64,000 bases of DNA from Cladocopium goreaui (Eukaryota > Sar > Dinophyceae > Suessiales > Symbiodiniaceae): positions 456,474 through 520,473 of the forward strand of contig CAMXCT020003735.1 of the NCBI GenBank assembly GCA_947184155.2, read 5' to 3'. Position numbers and translations under genes: made by a program. The first letter of the stretch is position 1; each line of letters begins with the position of its first letter. Shown in pieces: positions 31,401-45,900 of this stretch. The notes below the pieces were generated by a model. It was not told where the DNA came from. It saw nothing but the letters and a program-made list of their open reading frames with translations, and made no database searches.

Positions 31401-33528
31401 CGGTTGCAATCCTGTGGATTTCTCTGCAGGCTGGAACCTTCTCCAGCCAAGTTGCAATGTATGCGCCGCTGCTGCTGCCTCCGCCCCGTCGTACCACGAG
31501 GCATTGGCACCTTGGGAAATTCATTCAAATAGGAATTGGTCTGTACCATTTTTGGGGCACCTGTTGGGTTGCCCTGCAAGATGGTACAGGATGGTACAGG
31601 AACCCCCAGCAACCATTGTGGTTTCTGGTTTGTATGACTCCGTCACTAATCATTCCGTTCAGAGGTCATGAATTTTGATAGGTATGGCACATGTGTCCAT
31701 CCAAATATCAAAAACACCCAAATCTATACAGTTCATTTTCGCATTCAAAGAAACTAGTTGCGGACAAGTTGTGGTCCAGCAACCCTTTGGGGGCAATGCG
31801 CACTTCAGGTGTAAAACTGGTTGCAAGCATCAAAAACATTGCCTTGCCACTCGGGATGCTTATTTCCTCCGTCAATACTCTCCACTGCGCACACATCTCA
31901 TCAGCCAAACTGCACTCAGTATTCCAAATCTGATCGGGTATGCATACCGGATTCCCATTGCCATGTTTGACTACCGGAGAGTGTGAACAGTGAAATCCCC
32001 ACTGTTTCTCTGGTCTTGTCATGGTCTCATCCACGATTTTACTGGATAAACCATGATAAACCATGATAAACCCCCATCGTCCCCCATTTATAATGGCTTA
32101 ACCCCATCTTTCCCCATCAACTGGTCCTTGTTCCCCCGCCACCCCGTCACGGCACGAATGCCCTCGGCTTCTTTCCGTGCAGCGTGTGCCTGTCATTCCC
32201 ACGAATTGAGGTACTGCATATAGATAAAAATATCATATGTACATATATATATATATATGATATAAGAATTTGAAAACACGCCATATCATCTATGTATATT
32301 TATATATATATATTTATATGTATATATATATATGTATATATATATATGTATGTATATATATATATATATGTATGTATATATATATGTATATATATATACG
32401 TCACTGAACATCTGTCTGTAGTGAAGTAAATCAACAGAGCCACTCTTCTGAATCAATTCACTGCAGAAGTCAGTGGTATTATCACCTCGCCCAACCATCA
32501 GCATATAATTAAACATGAATTGATGAAACCCTTTGGTAATACATCATACTTGAGTAATGATGAAACTTGACTTCTGGTTTGGTAATATGAAACTGTATTA
32601 TCACCATCAGCAGATAAATGATGAAACCCTTTGGTAATTAAACATGGCTAGCGCTGCCTGCAACTCGTATTCGTGAGCCAGTTTCAGACCAGCGTCCACC
32701 TGCGCCTGGCACCATGGCTTTGACAGCAAGGTAGCTGATACTTGTGGATGATCAAAAGTCGCAGCTACTTTTTGGTACCATTTTTGGATGTTCATCCAAA
32801 AAGAAGAAACAAAAAAAGGTCACATTTAGGTATTGACCAATCCTGTTGTCTTCTCTCGTATATGAGATGTCTGTACGTGTTTGTGACGTGTATGTGCGGT
32901 ATATGCGATGTGATGTGACAGTGAGAGATTGCTTGTCTGAAAGTATGGGGAGATACATAGCTATACCTATGACCGATCTCATATGAACCACATGTATATA
33001 TTATTGTATAGACGGAGAGATTCTGGCTCAGAACCCCCCTATGATCTGGAAAAACAATTTTCACAAAATCATTATTTTTGCATGGAACCCAAGAATGGCA
33101 TAGAATATCAACCCCGGAACGAAAATCATGTTGTTGACCTCATGGTTCAGCTTCCATCTCAACTCTCCGCGCTTCGGAGCATCTCCAAGAAGATCTGTGG
33201 ATGACCCAGTGAGTTCTCCCAATCATTCTGCAATGTATCACTATTTCATGAAAATCACAATCTGCATATCAACTCATATTCCCCTTACCTGTCCCAAATG
33301 GAAACGCCTTTGTTCGTGGCTTATCCACTTTGTGTGTGTGGACTCTCTATATATAAAATATATGTTGCAATCCAGCTATCCTCCAGCACTTAAAATCACA
33401 AGGGAAAATGATTTTTCGTATCCCATATATTACCAACGGGTACCATTCATGGACCCCACCGGAACAGGAGCCTCTGCCACTTGCAGTTCCTGGAGAAGTC
33501 GTGACTTCTCGTCCTCGTGGCGATTCAT
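25495..33528 (-). CDS. Multi-exon gene of unknown function (predicted, frame-consistent exon chain)
   Basis: Proposed exons: 33528-33455 (candidate [23 protein letters not shown]), one uncertain near 33.2 kb, 32767-32658 (GC donor), 31929-31718 (donor GTGTTT), 31510-31438 (GTTCCA), 31063-31009 (GC), 29172-29124 (GTGAAG), 28251-28217 (GTAGGT) and 25560-25495 (GTGGGG). From 32767 onward every junction keeps frame. Readable pieces include [115 protein letters not shown] and [19 protein letters not shown] recognise no family. The chain probably continues left of 25,495. The first ATG may instead be internal, because its phase needs an intermediate exon. Confidence 0.5.
26240..27715. repeat. 21-bp minisatellite, about 70 copies, inside a 2.7 kb intron
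   Basis: The unit ttggatatattggggatatag repeats almost perfectly, with an agttgg/acttgg/agctgg variant position. Irregular joints lie near 26,358 (an extra gtattgg) and 26,727 (extra atat). Because 21 is a multiple of three and the unit lacks stops, frames on both strands stay open for 300-650 codons (7-residue repeats such as DIVGYIG, IPNISNY or QYIQLYP). I call these artefacts. The array sits between predicted exons 28,251-28,217 and 25,560-25,495. Confidence 0.95.
28948..29056. mobile_element. Fold-back MITE-like element, TACCCTCTGGTA family
   Basis: Ends 'gtaccctctggtaaacg' and 'cattaccaaagggta'. The inner arms 'tagctatggaaaatcaca' and 'ccattttcaatagcta' pair imperfectly. Confidence 0.65.
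29173..31008. other. Intron-like AT-rich DNA with micro-repeats
   Basis: Includes TA/TATG-rich words at 29,300-29,445 (two related copies of a tacatccatgtatc block) and at 30,880-30,940. No exon with two good borders was found. The longest interval within the predicted unknown gene apart from the minisatellite intron. Confidence 0.45.
31718..31929 (-). CDS. Largest exon of the unknown spliced gene
   Basis: 212 nt, bounded by acceptor cgatcag and donor GTGTTT, encoding 70 codons plus 2 bases. Composition is protein-like with Trp, Cys and Met present: [19 protein letters not shown], then [20 protein letters not shown], then [16 protein letters not shown]. The exon is in frame with 32767-32658 before it and 31510-31438 after it. 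Among the short ORFs outside the large genes this is one of the more convincing coding stretches. Confidence 0.6.
32222..32400. repeat. (TA)n/(TATG)n microsatellite
   Basis: Runs of tatatata interspersed with tgtatg. Similar tracts are at 37,080-37,145, 42,205-42,300, 58,740-58,780, 60,590-60,780 and 62,820-62,900. Confidence 0.8.
32658..32767 (-). CDS. Exon of the unknown spliced gene
   Basis: 110 nt: two bases completing a codon, then 36 codons ([16 protein letters not shown], then [19 protein letters not shown]), ending at a GC donor. The end phase matches the next exon at 31,929. It looks helical; no domain recognised. Confidence 0.55.
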
Positions 33529-33947
33529 CAAAATTTCCCCATGTCAATGGATTGGTTTAAGGGGAAATCTACAGGAAACCAGGGTTTTTACCATGGTTTT
33601 TACCATCAAATGTAGGGGTGTCCTGTAAATTTTCCGATCATCCAATTCTGTGACCATGTTACGTTTTTTTGATTGTACTATGCGTGTAGCTTCATCCTAA
33701 TCTCTTGCAGGTTTTGTCTTATCTTCGTTGGTGAAATCCTTATGCTTGTCTGCTGGCACCTGCAGGTTTAATAATGAGACGTTGTTCCATTTCGGGGTTC
33801 ATCGTTCACCGTTTCATCTGGAAATGACCAAAACCTGTGGTCTCCTGGGCCTTATTTTTGACCCATGCCCTTATTCCAAACCATTGCGCTGAAAGTATCC
33901 CAAAATCCAAGTCTTTTCATGATTAAATCATATCAAATCATATAAAC

Positions 33948-36900
33948 TCAGATTAAATCTCTATTTCCTTGAGGATTAAATCCATGTTTTTTCGCTGGAA
34001 AAGAGCAACATGTGCCCGGTGCCTGCGGGCCACCAAAGGGCACCAGTGGCGTTTTTGCGGCGTCGCCAAAGATGGCGGAGGAAGCGATGGAAGCTGCACT
34101 GGGAGACCTGATCGCACTATGGAGGCTGCACTGAGAAACAGCTGGGATTTGTGGGATATTAAACACCAAATAGGAGATAGTTGGTAGTTTGTATTATATA
34201 TATAGTTGTTATATGTTATTGTTATGGGCTAATGTTGTGGGAGATTACCTCATATTGTTCTCGGATATCAGCATTAAACACCATAGCTAGTTGTTTGTAG
34301 CTTGTTATGGCGATATGATATGGGATGTGATAAGGATATAATTGGGTTTTTCTCACCAGTGGTTAATAGCACATAACTGTGGATGTGGATACATCGCCCT
34401 GGGTCCCCAACGCGACGGGCGCGGGCGCAACTGGAACGGCCGCACTGGCCGCCTGCACACAGATCTGGATGACGGGAATCTTGGGGTCTTGGAGAGCCAA
34501 AATCTGATATAATCCCATCCCCTAATATTAAATGCCCCCCGATGTGGGCCCCCAAAAAATGAATAGATCCAATGCTAAACCAAGGTTTCCAAGGTGGTAC
34601 CAAGGTGGGGGGGTCACGGGATTAGTATGGATTAGTGATTAGTAACCTACTTTCCCAATTTCAACGGCCTTTGCTTCGGTTTCGCGTTTCTCCTCGCTCT
34701 TCTCCTTACCATCCTTCTTGCTTTTGTCTTTGCCCTCCTCCTTGCTCTTCTCCTCTTTACCTTCCTTCTTGCCTTCCTCCTTGCTCTTCTCCTCCTTGCT
34801 CTTCTCCTCCTTGCTCTTCTCCTCCTTGCTCTTCTCCTCCTTGCTCTTCTCCTCCTTGCTCTTCTCCTTGCTTTTCTCCTTCTCTTCTTTGCTCTTGTCC
34901 TTCTTAGCTTCCTCCTTAGCTTCCTCTTTGCTTTCCTCTTTGCTTTCCTTCTTGCTTTCCTCCTTGCCCTTTTCTTTGCTCTGCTCATCTTCACCCTCCT
35001 CCTTGCTCTCAAGCTTGCTGCCCTCCACTTCTACCGCAGACCTCAATTGCAGAGCGCAGCGGTGATTATTGGAGGAGGCCCAATTCCCTTGCTTTCCATC
35101 ATGATCACAGATAGAATAAGGAACAAACCGCCATGTCATTTTGCATTTGCCCACCTACAAATGTGGTTTCAGGCTCCATTTCAACAGCCACCTTCAATGG
35201 GTAATTTTGTCTACAACTGGCTGATTCTCTTCGATGTTCCAGCCAGCGAGATTGGGTGACCAAAGGGTATAACCCCTCAAATCATCTTAAACCCACGTTT
35301 TTATAGCTAAATTCTCTGGGGAAAAAAGTGTGTTTCTTGGTAAAACCATCTAAAACCATGGGAAAACCAACCCACTCTCACAGCGCCAGTGGGTTCCCCC
35401 ACGCAGGTGCTGGTGCGGCTGCGGAGCTGATGGGCTCTGCCTGGGGACTTCACAAGCCACAATGGTCTTGACCCCAACAGGTATGGTGGATTAATCCAAG
35501 AAAGTTTGCAAGCCTATTGTGGACTGGTACTCCTTTTTTCTCAGACCAATTATTGTTTCATATGTTCAGATTTTAACTAGAATCATCCCCATGTTTGCTT
35601 GCTATGTTGTCGGTAGGTTTTTAAAAGATCTCTGCTGGTTATGTCACCCCGTTGCTCTTTGCATACGCCGGCCATGCACAATTGTCAGCTCTGCATATGT
35701 ACTACCCCAAAGTGCGTTTTTTTTTCTGGAAAGCTGTCCACCCACCCCTTCTCGCTGCAACTCAAATCCCCCATAGCTGTTGGTTATCGGATATATACAT
35801 ACACGTTTATACATATGTCTGGCAAATTACCATAATTCCTAAACCCCAAAAAAAAACATGTTGCGGATGATTTTTCTTAGTAAGCCTCATCTACAGTGAC
35901 CTCGTGGTGAGGTCGCTATACTTCATCTGGACATTATATATATATATATGTGATTATATATGTACCACATACAGACAGACAGATATGATATGCATGGGTA
36001 TATAGACATATGGGATAGATACATATACAATCATATACATATCTACAGACAGATAGAATGCAAACAGCATATACAGCATATACATATCTCAGACTGTATA
36101 TTTGCATAGGATTCTTCTCGTTTCCGTCGGCCTTGGCATCAGCGCCACCGGAAACGCCGCTGGGACCGATGCCGGACCTTTGCAGTTCCGTGATCGGGGT
36201 TCCACCCCCCAACTGAGCATCATAGGATGGATCATAGGATACCAATGTGGGATTATATCATCAACCATGGTGATAATTGTTTATAATGGGTTTTATTGGG
36301 ATTTATTGGGATTTAATCATCAACCATGGGAATTATCATGGGGATAATAAGTATAATAATGGGATTGCATTGGGCGAAGAATACCCATTATGTTTGGATT
36401 TGCTTAAGGACCCCCAAAAAAGAATAAAACATATTCCCTCTAGATTCCCCAAACAGTGGATTTTCCAATGAGAACAGAGAAGAACATCTTCAGCAAAATC
36501 CAAGTGTATCATGTTTTGTAGATTGGGTATTTCATTTCGGGGACTGGGAATAAGAATGGGTATAGTTGGTCAGGACGAAAAATAGTGAATATATCCAGTA
36601 TGGATTAATGGTGACTGATTGGGGTATAATTATGGAGACTTGATTTGGGAAAATGAATCATAAGAATACGTATAATGATGGGAATAAATACGGCATGGTA
36701 AACTATCCGGATTTTTGAGAACACAATGGGAATAATGAACCACACTGGAGATACAATGGGAATATGATATGGGATATGACCATCTTATTGTGATGTACTG
36801 GCAGTGGTTACAAAAAAACCCTGGGATATAAGAATATGAAATAACCAACAATCTGGAGTATTTGAGAAGTGTCTGAGAATGGGGCCTACCCTGGATGTTG

Positions 36901-39900
36901 GGGTCCCGAATTGTTGGACAAACCAATTTCCAAATGTCCAACCTGGATGATTTGCTTGGAATTCTCTGCTTCACGAAGCAGAAATAAGTAACAAATATGC
37001 CGAAGTTTCCCATGCAAAGCATCATTTATCAAATATATCAACATATTCTATGTATATAGCATATGTGTATATTCACCAGTATAAATATATATATATATAT
37101 ATACATACATACATACGTTTCAGGTTGGTTGTATATATATATATACCTATACTATATCACAATGATAAGAATAGTCATGATAATAAGAAACATAAGAAAC
37201 GGTAAAAATCACAATAATCATCACAATCACAATGGTAATAATAGAAACAATAGTACTAATAACAAAATAATAACAAATATATAATAATAGTATATAACTA
37301 TGGTTAATATCCCGATTGGAGTGATAGTAAATATCCCACAATAATCACAATATATTGCAAAAATAATATGTATCCATAATATTCCATAATATTATCATAT
37401 CTGTGGGATATTGTGGGATATTATGGGATATGACCATAATACTATTATATATCATAATATATTGCAATATCCCACAATATGATAATTGCAATAATAATAT
37501 GTATCATATCTCCATTTCGGGTGTCATCCATCCCCAGCCCTGGGCTGTTCCAACGCTGGTGGAGGGGCTGCGGCAGCCACCGGTGCTTGGGCTATGCCCT
37601 TGCCAAAGGAAGGACTTTGACTGAACCGTGGAGCCTGAAAACACACCAAAAATAGGGACTTAGCATGACTTAGCTGATTTCTGGCTGATTAATAGCTGAT
37701 TCACCCAACCAAAATGGAGACTTAACTGATGTTTAACTGGTGTTTAAGTGATTTGTAGTTGATTTATCACTGATAGTAACTAACAAAAAAATGAAGATAT
37801 ATTTGAACATATCATCTGATTCATAACTGATGTACAATTAGTTGATTTTTAACTGATTTTAACCAACAAGAATTTGGAACCACAAAAATCGTTTTCCAAT
37901 ATCTTGGGATTTATATGCAAGAATGGAATGTGAGAAATAGAACTTCAACCACAAAACTGCAGATCATACGCCGGTGTCTTGGTTGATTCTTGAGCAGATC
38001 CGCAGGGGTGCCATAAAAATGTGGTCACCATCCCCGAATAGTTACTGTACATCCCACTTCCCCTTCGTCCTTTGGTGATATCCCAATATGCAGTGACCGA
38101 GTATCAGAGATCAACTGGGTCTCAAAATGTGGGATATCCATGGATACCCCCCCATGGATACCCATGGCGATGTGAACTGAGACTATGCCGAGATGTGAAA
38201 AATATGGGGGTATTGATAGTATCGACCCACACTGAAGCGCCTCGACCATGCCAGACCTCAGGAAATGACATGACCAGTGGCTTCAACCTACTTCAAACAA
38301 TCCCGGCAAACAAATCCCGGCAAATAATGTCATTTGATGTCATGTGTGATTCCTCTGACCTAAAAAAAAACCATCGGAGATTATCTACTGTCAAAAGAAA
38401 CACACTCGCATCCCGAGCCATTCGGACACGACAAATCTTCGCAAAACAAGGGTTATTGGTGTATGGGCGGGAAGCCGGCGCCGAGAAACATGGCACAAGT
38501 TAGCAGGAAAGAGTTCGTAGGATATTGATCCACCAATTTTCAATTTTGCGGTGTTCGGTTTTGACCCACTGCAACTTTTTGTGGAGGACTGTTGGTGGAC
38601 CAAAATCTCCCTGAACTACAGGTGACGCAGTTCCGGACAAAGTTTGCCCGTAAACGTGAGCGATGGCACTTAAAACAAAGTTGATTATGTCAGTTTCAGG
38701 CTTGCAGGATGGCCAAAAAAATGGTTAAGATCATGTGCCACTATTTGGTGGCTCATCCGAGTTGGTAACTGGGGTGAACTAAGCGGCTTACTAAGTGGGG
38801 CGAGGCACCAAGCAGTGAATATCATGGCGAAAATGAAGGATTTACCCCGACTTCACGAGGAAGTTTCATGGGGTGTTCCAAACCTTTCAAAAAACCATGA
38901 GTTTTGGGGGGGTACCGTCCGGTACTTCAACATGGCTAGCTGCTAGCTCGGAAATCCCCTATTGCTGGAGGTTTTAATGAGACAATTGGCGAACTAGATG
39001 GAGGATTTTCGAGCTAGCCATGTTTGATTACCAGAGGGTAACTTCAAGATATCCCCATCCACAAATCCTCAGATTTTATCCCCATGATATCTACCCATGT
39101 TTTTCACGTTTCCAAACCATCTTTCAACCCATGTTGACCCCAGGCTTTCCAACGCAGTCGCAGGTGGAGGTGCGAAGGCCGCCATTGGGGCTTGTGCAAC
39201 CTGGTGGCGGTTGAATAGCCCCAAATTTTGAAATCCACAGGTCCATATAGCGATTTGATCATATTTGTTCATATCATATTTGTTCATATCATATATAAGG
39301 ATATGTATATATACATAATGTTACATGCATATATATATATACATACATACGTACATACATACATTACATTACATTACATTACATTACAATACATTACATT
39401 ACATACATACATTACATTACATTACATTACAATACATTACATTACATTACATTACATTACATTACATTACATTACATTACATTACATTACATTACATTAC
39501 ATTACATTACATTACATTACATTACATTACATTACATTACATTACATTACATTACATACATACATACATACAGAGAGAGAGAGAGAGCGAGAGGCCATGT
39601 TTCACTATAAGCTGAAATAAGAAATTGTTGGGATTATTTCCCCCATAAGTTATGACCTCTGCAAATAATCCCATTCCCATGGGATCTCTGCAAATTCTCC
39701 CATTAGATCCCCATATTTATCCCCACTATTTTCCAATGATCAAACTGGTGATACCCTCTGGTAATGTTGGGAAATGGCCCACGTAGCTCCATGGTTTACC
39801 TGTTGAAAATCCCTTTTGTAGATTATTTGACCTATTAAAAATGATGATTTTCCTATCAAAAAATATCAATTTACTGTTGTTATATAGTTATACCTATATG

Positions 39901-42900
39901 ATTGACCTATCAAACAATTGTGATTTGACATGATTTGACCTATTAAAAATGATGATTTTCCGTGGCAAAGCCCGTAAAATCGTCACCCCATCTCCGCCTG
40001 AGGGGTTGGTTCCAGGCTCTTGCTCAGCACTGGCGCTTCTCGGAACCTGATGGTCATCTTGGGATCCGCAAACCCAACCCCCGAAAAGATAGAAAAGTAA
40101 AAGCCTACTACAGTAAAATGGTGGAAATTCTATAGGTTTCTATCTTTTTGATGGTTGCTCTGATGCTAACTTGCCACCACTCAAATTCATGCTTCGTTTG
40201 TTTGTGGTTGGTTTCTTATCTTACAACGCTGGGAATGCTCGACTGGTAATGCCTGGTAAGATTCCTGTATTCCATGTTTAGTTTCGCGGTGGTTGATCCA
40301 TATTGATGCTGTTGGTGATATCCATATCCTAGTTGCTGTTCATTCCAAGCCACTTGGGTAGTTGTGTGTGTGTACGACATGTGTACATGTATACATGTAT
40401 ACACATATATAAATGTACATACACGCGCGAAAAAAAAGAACATATTGAGCATACAAGTTGTCAGCATTTCAGGGACATCCAAAACGTCCTCAACCATCCT
40501 CTACATTTGCGTGAGAATTGTATTTTTAGCGGTCCAAGTTCATTTAGTTCATTTTTGCGGGTCATCCAATGAATATTGTGCGCTTTTGGATTGCCCGAGC
40601 AAATCCTCGCATTCTCCCATGTCTTACCCATATTTGCAATCTATATCGGCTGAATTCTCTGAAAAACCTAGGGTTTACTGACACTTTACTCTCATCTTAC
40701 CTACTGAAACGGTCATTTTGCAAACCTCTCCACATGGAGTGCTCCAGGGCCACCACGGAGCAGGTGCCGGAGCGGCCACGCCCTGGTGGCGAATCCGGCA
40801 TTGCGCCACTGCCGTCAACCACTGGGGTTCCCATTTCAGGTTTCAGATGTTTCAGGTCACCCCACCGCCTGAAGGAGAGCGGAAGTCTCAGGAGCTTCGA
40901 GCTTTTTGAGGGCCTGCTTCAGCTTCTTTTCCCTCAGCAATTGAGACTGGGCAAAGTCTGGGGTATCCGGGAAAGGACCTGAAGTTGGCGATCTTTTTCA
41001 TCATCCCAAGAGCTTGGACTTTGGGAGTTCTTCAGCCCAGGTTACACCAAAGGCCAGGTGGATGTTCTGAGTTGATAGTATCAAAGTGTGGAGAGTGGGA
41101 CCAGCATAGTAGTTTTTGTTGGCAAAAAAAAACATCCAAATCCACATGTCCCATGGTCAAAACATTGTACATGGCCTATGGTAATCCTTTCCTCAATGGG
41201 AACATATGGCACATGATTGGCTGTGACAATCCCCTTTCTCCTGCCAGGTAGCTCTGGATGCAGTGGATCTGCAGTGGATTCCAGTGGATTGCTAAACATA
41301 CTGAATCAACGAGTTTGTACTCACCATCAACCAGATTCAACCAGTATATTCCCATCGTATGCCAGGGATATTGTAACAGGCCTCACCCTGTCGCTGGGCG
41401 CCCCGGGCTTCATCTCCTGTCGCGCAGCGTATTCCTGGCGTCTGCTGATCTCGATGGATAGTGACAAAGCCCATATAAAAGCCATGAAAAACTCCATGTT
41501 TGGTTCATTGAAACCCCATTGTTGGAATGAACAATTGTGGTTGATTGAAAGCCCTTTCTTTTTTTTGGCAGTGAAGCAGTTAAGAGGATGATCCAAGTGA
41601 CGAAATCACCAAACAAGAAACACTCCAAGAAACAGGGAACTGGGCAGAACCCCCCCCAAAAAAATGTGGAAATTGTGTTCAGCGTTCAAAAAACGGGGGA
41701 AAAGTTTCAGGTTGTTATCGCTTTCAGTCCTCGTACTGCCGACTGGTCTTCAGCAGCAGCGTCGCTTGCTTCTCCCAGGCCTGCCATTTCACTACCCAGC
41801 TGGTTCTCAAATACCAAAAGTGATACAGAAATTGTGTTGGATATTCATATATCATTTATATATCATTCATATATCATTCATATATCATTCATATCATCAT
41901 TCATATATCATTTATATATCATTTATATATCATTTATATGTATCATTCATATATCAGTTATACATCATTTATATATCATTTATATATCATCATATATCCA
42001 AGTCTAATTGAACCCTTACCCATCATTCCACACTTCTATAATTACCCCCGGTGATGTGGCAGATCCCCATTGTCATGTGCTCATCCACTATAAGCCCAAC
42101 ACATTGGATGATTCACAATGACCATATGCCAATTAGTTCCACAAAACGCAATCCAGCAATCTCCCAAAAAAGATTGAAATTACTTGGAGACATATGGATT
42201 TCATATATATATATATTATATTGTGTATATATATATATATTATATATTGTGTATATATATATATTGTATTATATATATACAATATAATATATACATATAT
42301 TTAAGGAAAAACATCATCGAAAACGATGATAACATCCTTCCATGGACAGCACGAGAAAAACCGACCACTGGCCTCAGCCACCTGCAGGTCCCGAAGCTTG
42401 GCCTTTTTATAGACCGCTGCGGCCACCTTGGATGCCAGGGATGTTATGGAAAAAACCAAGCAGATGTCAAGATTTCATAGGTTTAACATGTTTTTTTCAA
42501 GTTTGTTTTAATTGATGTATGCTGATTTCATAGGTTTAACATGTTTTTCTATTTTTTCTCAAGTTTGTTTTAATTGTATAATTGTATAACTGATAACACC
42601 AGTATATACCAGTATAACATAAGTATCATAACTCATGAAGAATGGAAATCAGTATTGAGAGTTGGAGCTGAAATGAACAGAATTTGGATACGATTATCCA
42701 AGAAAGAGGAAAATTGGCTAATCATCAACAAGGAATTGGGAAAAAAAACAAAATCTAATGGGGATTTATATGAAAACTGAATGAAATCAGCAACTACAGG
42801 TTGAGCTATCCGCCTTGATTTGTGGATGATGGACCGTTAAGAAACCTTTGAGAACGACGTTCAAACTGCCATGAATACGACCTTGATGGGAAATTGTGGG

Positions 42901-45900
42901 TGGCATCCCGCTTCCACCTTGATTGACTACACCAGGTAGTTTTCACACCTCCCAGCCAGCTGCGAAAGCCTGGGTTCCCCCACTACGGCCTTCTGTGCTG
43001 CATGCGCACGTGCTGCGTCTTCCCAGCCTCTTCCAGGCAGTGAGAGTGTGCTCAACCAGCGGTGTGGATATGACTGGGAGAGGCACCCAAATCTGTAAAA
43101 CCACTCTGGCCGGGGAAACAGGGGAGTACTTTCATGCACAAATCCCAACAAACCACGGGGCCCGCAGGGGCAACTTGCTTAGACTTCTGCGCCTTTCTGG
43201 CCAAACACAGCATGCTTCACTTCATAGGCAATGTCAAAAATCGCCGGATGACGTTTCAACAGTTCAGAATAGAAACCAAATCTCCGAATCTGGGGACCCA
43301 GTTGCCATCTGAGGGGTTGCCATCCATCGTCTGCCTGCACGAATCTTCACCGCCTCAGCGGCGTCCTTGCGCGCATCGAGGATCACATCCTGCGACGGTG
43401 ACGCTGCGACGCTGCGACCCATGATGCAGGGACCGTTTTCCAATATGATAAAAATATGATAGGTTTATCCAGAATCATATGATATGATAGGTTTTGGTGA
43501 GGTTTTTACGCTTCCCTTATTTCCGGAGCTAGTTGCTGGCCTTTTATTTCAAAACTGGAGTTGTTGCTGGTCAATGTTTGCCACAACCCTCTTTCCTCTG
43601 ACTTTATATCTCTTGTCCTCCCTGATTGAAGCCTGATTGTTTGCTGATGTACCATGCTCTTTGCCGGGATAAAACTATACATGTGCCTTTTTTTGTTTGT
43701 GGAGAATTTACCCTCTGGTAAACGTTAACAAAAAACTATGGAAAATCACCATGCTATTAATGGGAAAATCCACTATAACTGGCCATTTTCAAGTTCGCAA
43801 ACTGTTAGTCATTACCAGAGGGTAAAAAACGATAAGTACACCCTGTCTCCTGGTGAAACCAGCTATTTTCATCGGCCGCACCACCCCATGTCCACCGTCC
43901 TCCAAGGCTGCCTGCCCTGCTGCCTCTGAGGCTTCCTCTCGGCTCTTGGCCAGCTTCTCCTCACAAAAATCATGGCATTAGTAACTTAACAACTGGCTAC
44001 ATCCAATAATCGACAATTGGATGGTTATATAAGTTATAATTGACATCCTGAAATCCGATAATGTGATGGTGACAAGTGGTTATGACAATAGGATTATTAT
44101 AATCAACAATAACCATCAGCAATTGATAAGTATTGCTACTAATTACCAATTAACTATTATGATTATAATCGATTGATTGATCACAATTATCATCAACTGG
44201 TGATCATCATCCAAATGATTGTTACAGTAATTCAATTGTGAATGATTGGTGTTTCACTAAATCAGAACTATAATCAACATTAATCTGGATAAGTTCAGAC
44301 AGTTTGGGGATGATTTACCTTGGGAAAATGGATCATAACCATTGGTGATACTGGTTGACAATTGGCGAACCATGATTGGCAATTGATAATGAATCATAGC
44401 CATTAAGAAATATTAAGGATTGGTGATTATTGTGGACAGATAAGAATATTTCAAAAAACTTGGAATACGGCCATTTGGGGATGATTTCCCCTTATGGACC
44501 AATTGGTGATTGCAACCAATGAAGAATAACCATCAACAAATGATGAGTATCCTCCGTTAGTACTTATGACTGTTACTACTAATGGCTATACCATTGTACT
44601 GGATGATCCCACTATTGGGTCAACAATAATTGATAGTTGGTAAATGATTGGTGATAAACTATCTCAGTAATGGCCATTGATAACGAAAATGACATCGGCA
44701 ATTGATAATGTCAATGATGAGGATAGCCAAGAAGGTAACAGCAACAGTGGCAACGTTGATAATGATAATGACCAACGGTGCACATCACGTGTTTAGCAGT
44801 GATGTGATCAATATCCTGTACAGCACCATAGAATCATTATTGGTTTGTGCACCAGACGTGTATATACATCATGTAATTATGTATGTGTATATATATATAC
44901 ATATCATGTAGTCATGTATGTGTATATATATATACACATTTGGTCAATGATTGTGTTCACAATGATAGTATGTAGGAGCGAAGAGATCAACAGCAATCCA
45001 TGGCCCTGTCGGCCTCTGGCCTGTCAATCGTAGATGGATTTGGGCCAGGATTTATGTGATGAATTCATCTTGTATTTACATATAACATACTACAACTAAT
45101 AGCCCCCAGCACTTGATTTTTTCCATTGCCAGGCTTCACTGCCCACATGCAACCGACACAATCACTCCCCAACAGCCCATGGCTCATAGGCATATCGCGC
45201 CAGCGCTGCAGACTGCTTCGCCTGGTGGATTCAGGCTTTTATATCGCATACATATATATATATTTATATTTATTTATTTATATATTTATTTATTTATATA
45301 TTTATTCAATCGATATAGAAATATATTTACATCCCGTATATGATCATGACATATCGACTACACTGGTGACCATGGTCAACCCCGATGGGTTTGTTTTGAT
45401 CATAGCTGGGAAATCCCCGAGGCAAATTGGCGGAAAATCCATCCAGATTATTCACTGGGAGATCTTCCAGCCATATAACTGATTACCAGGGGATAACAAT
45501 TTTAAAAATAAAGCAAATGGTCATCTCTTCATTCTGTTTCCAGGACTGTGTTCCCCCTGAAACCTGGAAACTATGCTGGAAACAGCATCTTTTTCACATC
45601 CAAAAAAACATTTTTTGCCACCCTTTGGAGGAGCTGTTACTACTGTCCCCATGTCCCCGATTATTCGATAGATCCACTGAAAACATCCCCATCAGATCCC
45701 ATTAATATATATATATAATCCATTTATGACCCAGAAATAAAATAAATATTCCATACATATTCCATACATATTCCATACATATTCCATACATATTCCATAC
45801 ATATTCCATACATATTCCATACATATTCCATACATATTCCATATTCCATACATATTCCATACATATTCCATACATATTCCATATTCCATACATATTCCAT

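Noticed and set aside
34718..35065. + strand Leu/Ser-rich frame opposite the KSKEE exon
   Set aside because: Reverse complement of a Lys/Glu-rich coding repeat; the minus strand has matching splice borders and phase with neighbours.
39361..39570. Regular short repeats that might suggest a CRISPR-like array (also 45,749-45,903 and 63,932-64,000)
   Set aside because: Units are contiguous without unique spacers; they are microsatellites or minisatellites in a eukaryotic genome.
40740..40860. GC-rich patch reading GVAAPAPAPWWPW on the minus strand as an exon
   Set aside because: The flanking exons (40,861 and 40,046) join in frame without it, and no acceptor/donor pair gave a compatible phase; noted only as possible alternative sequence.
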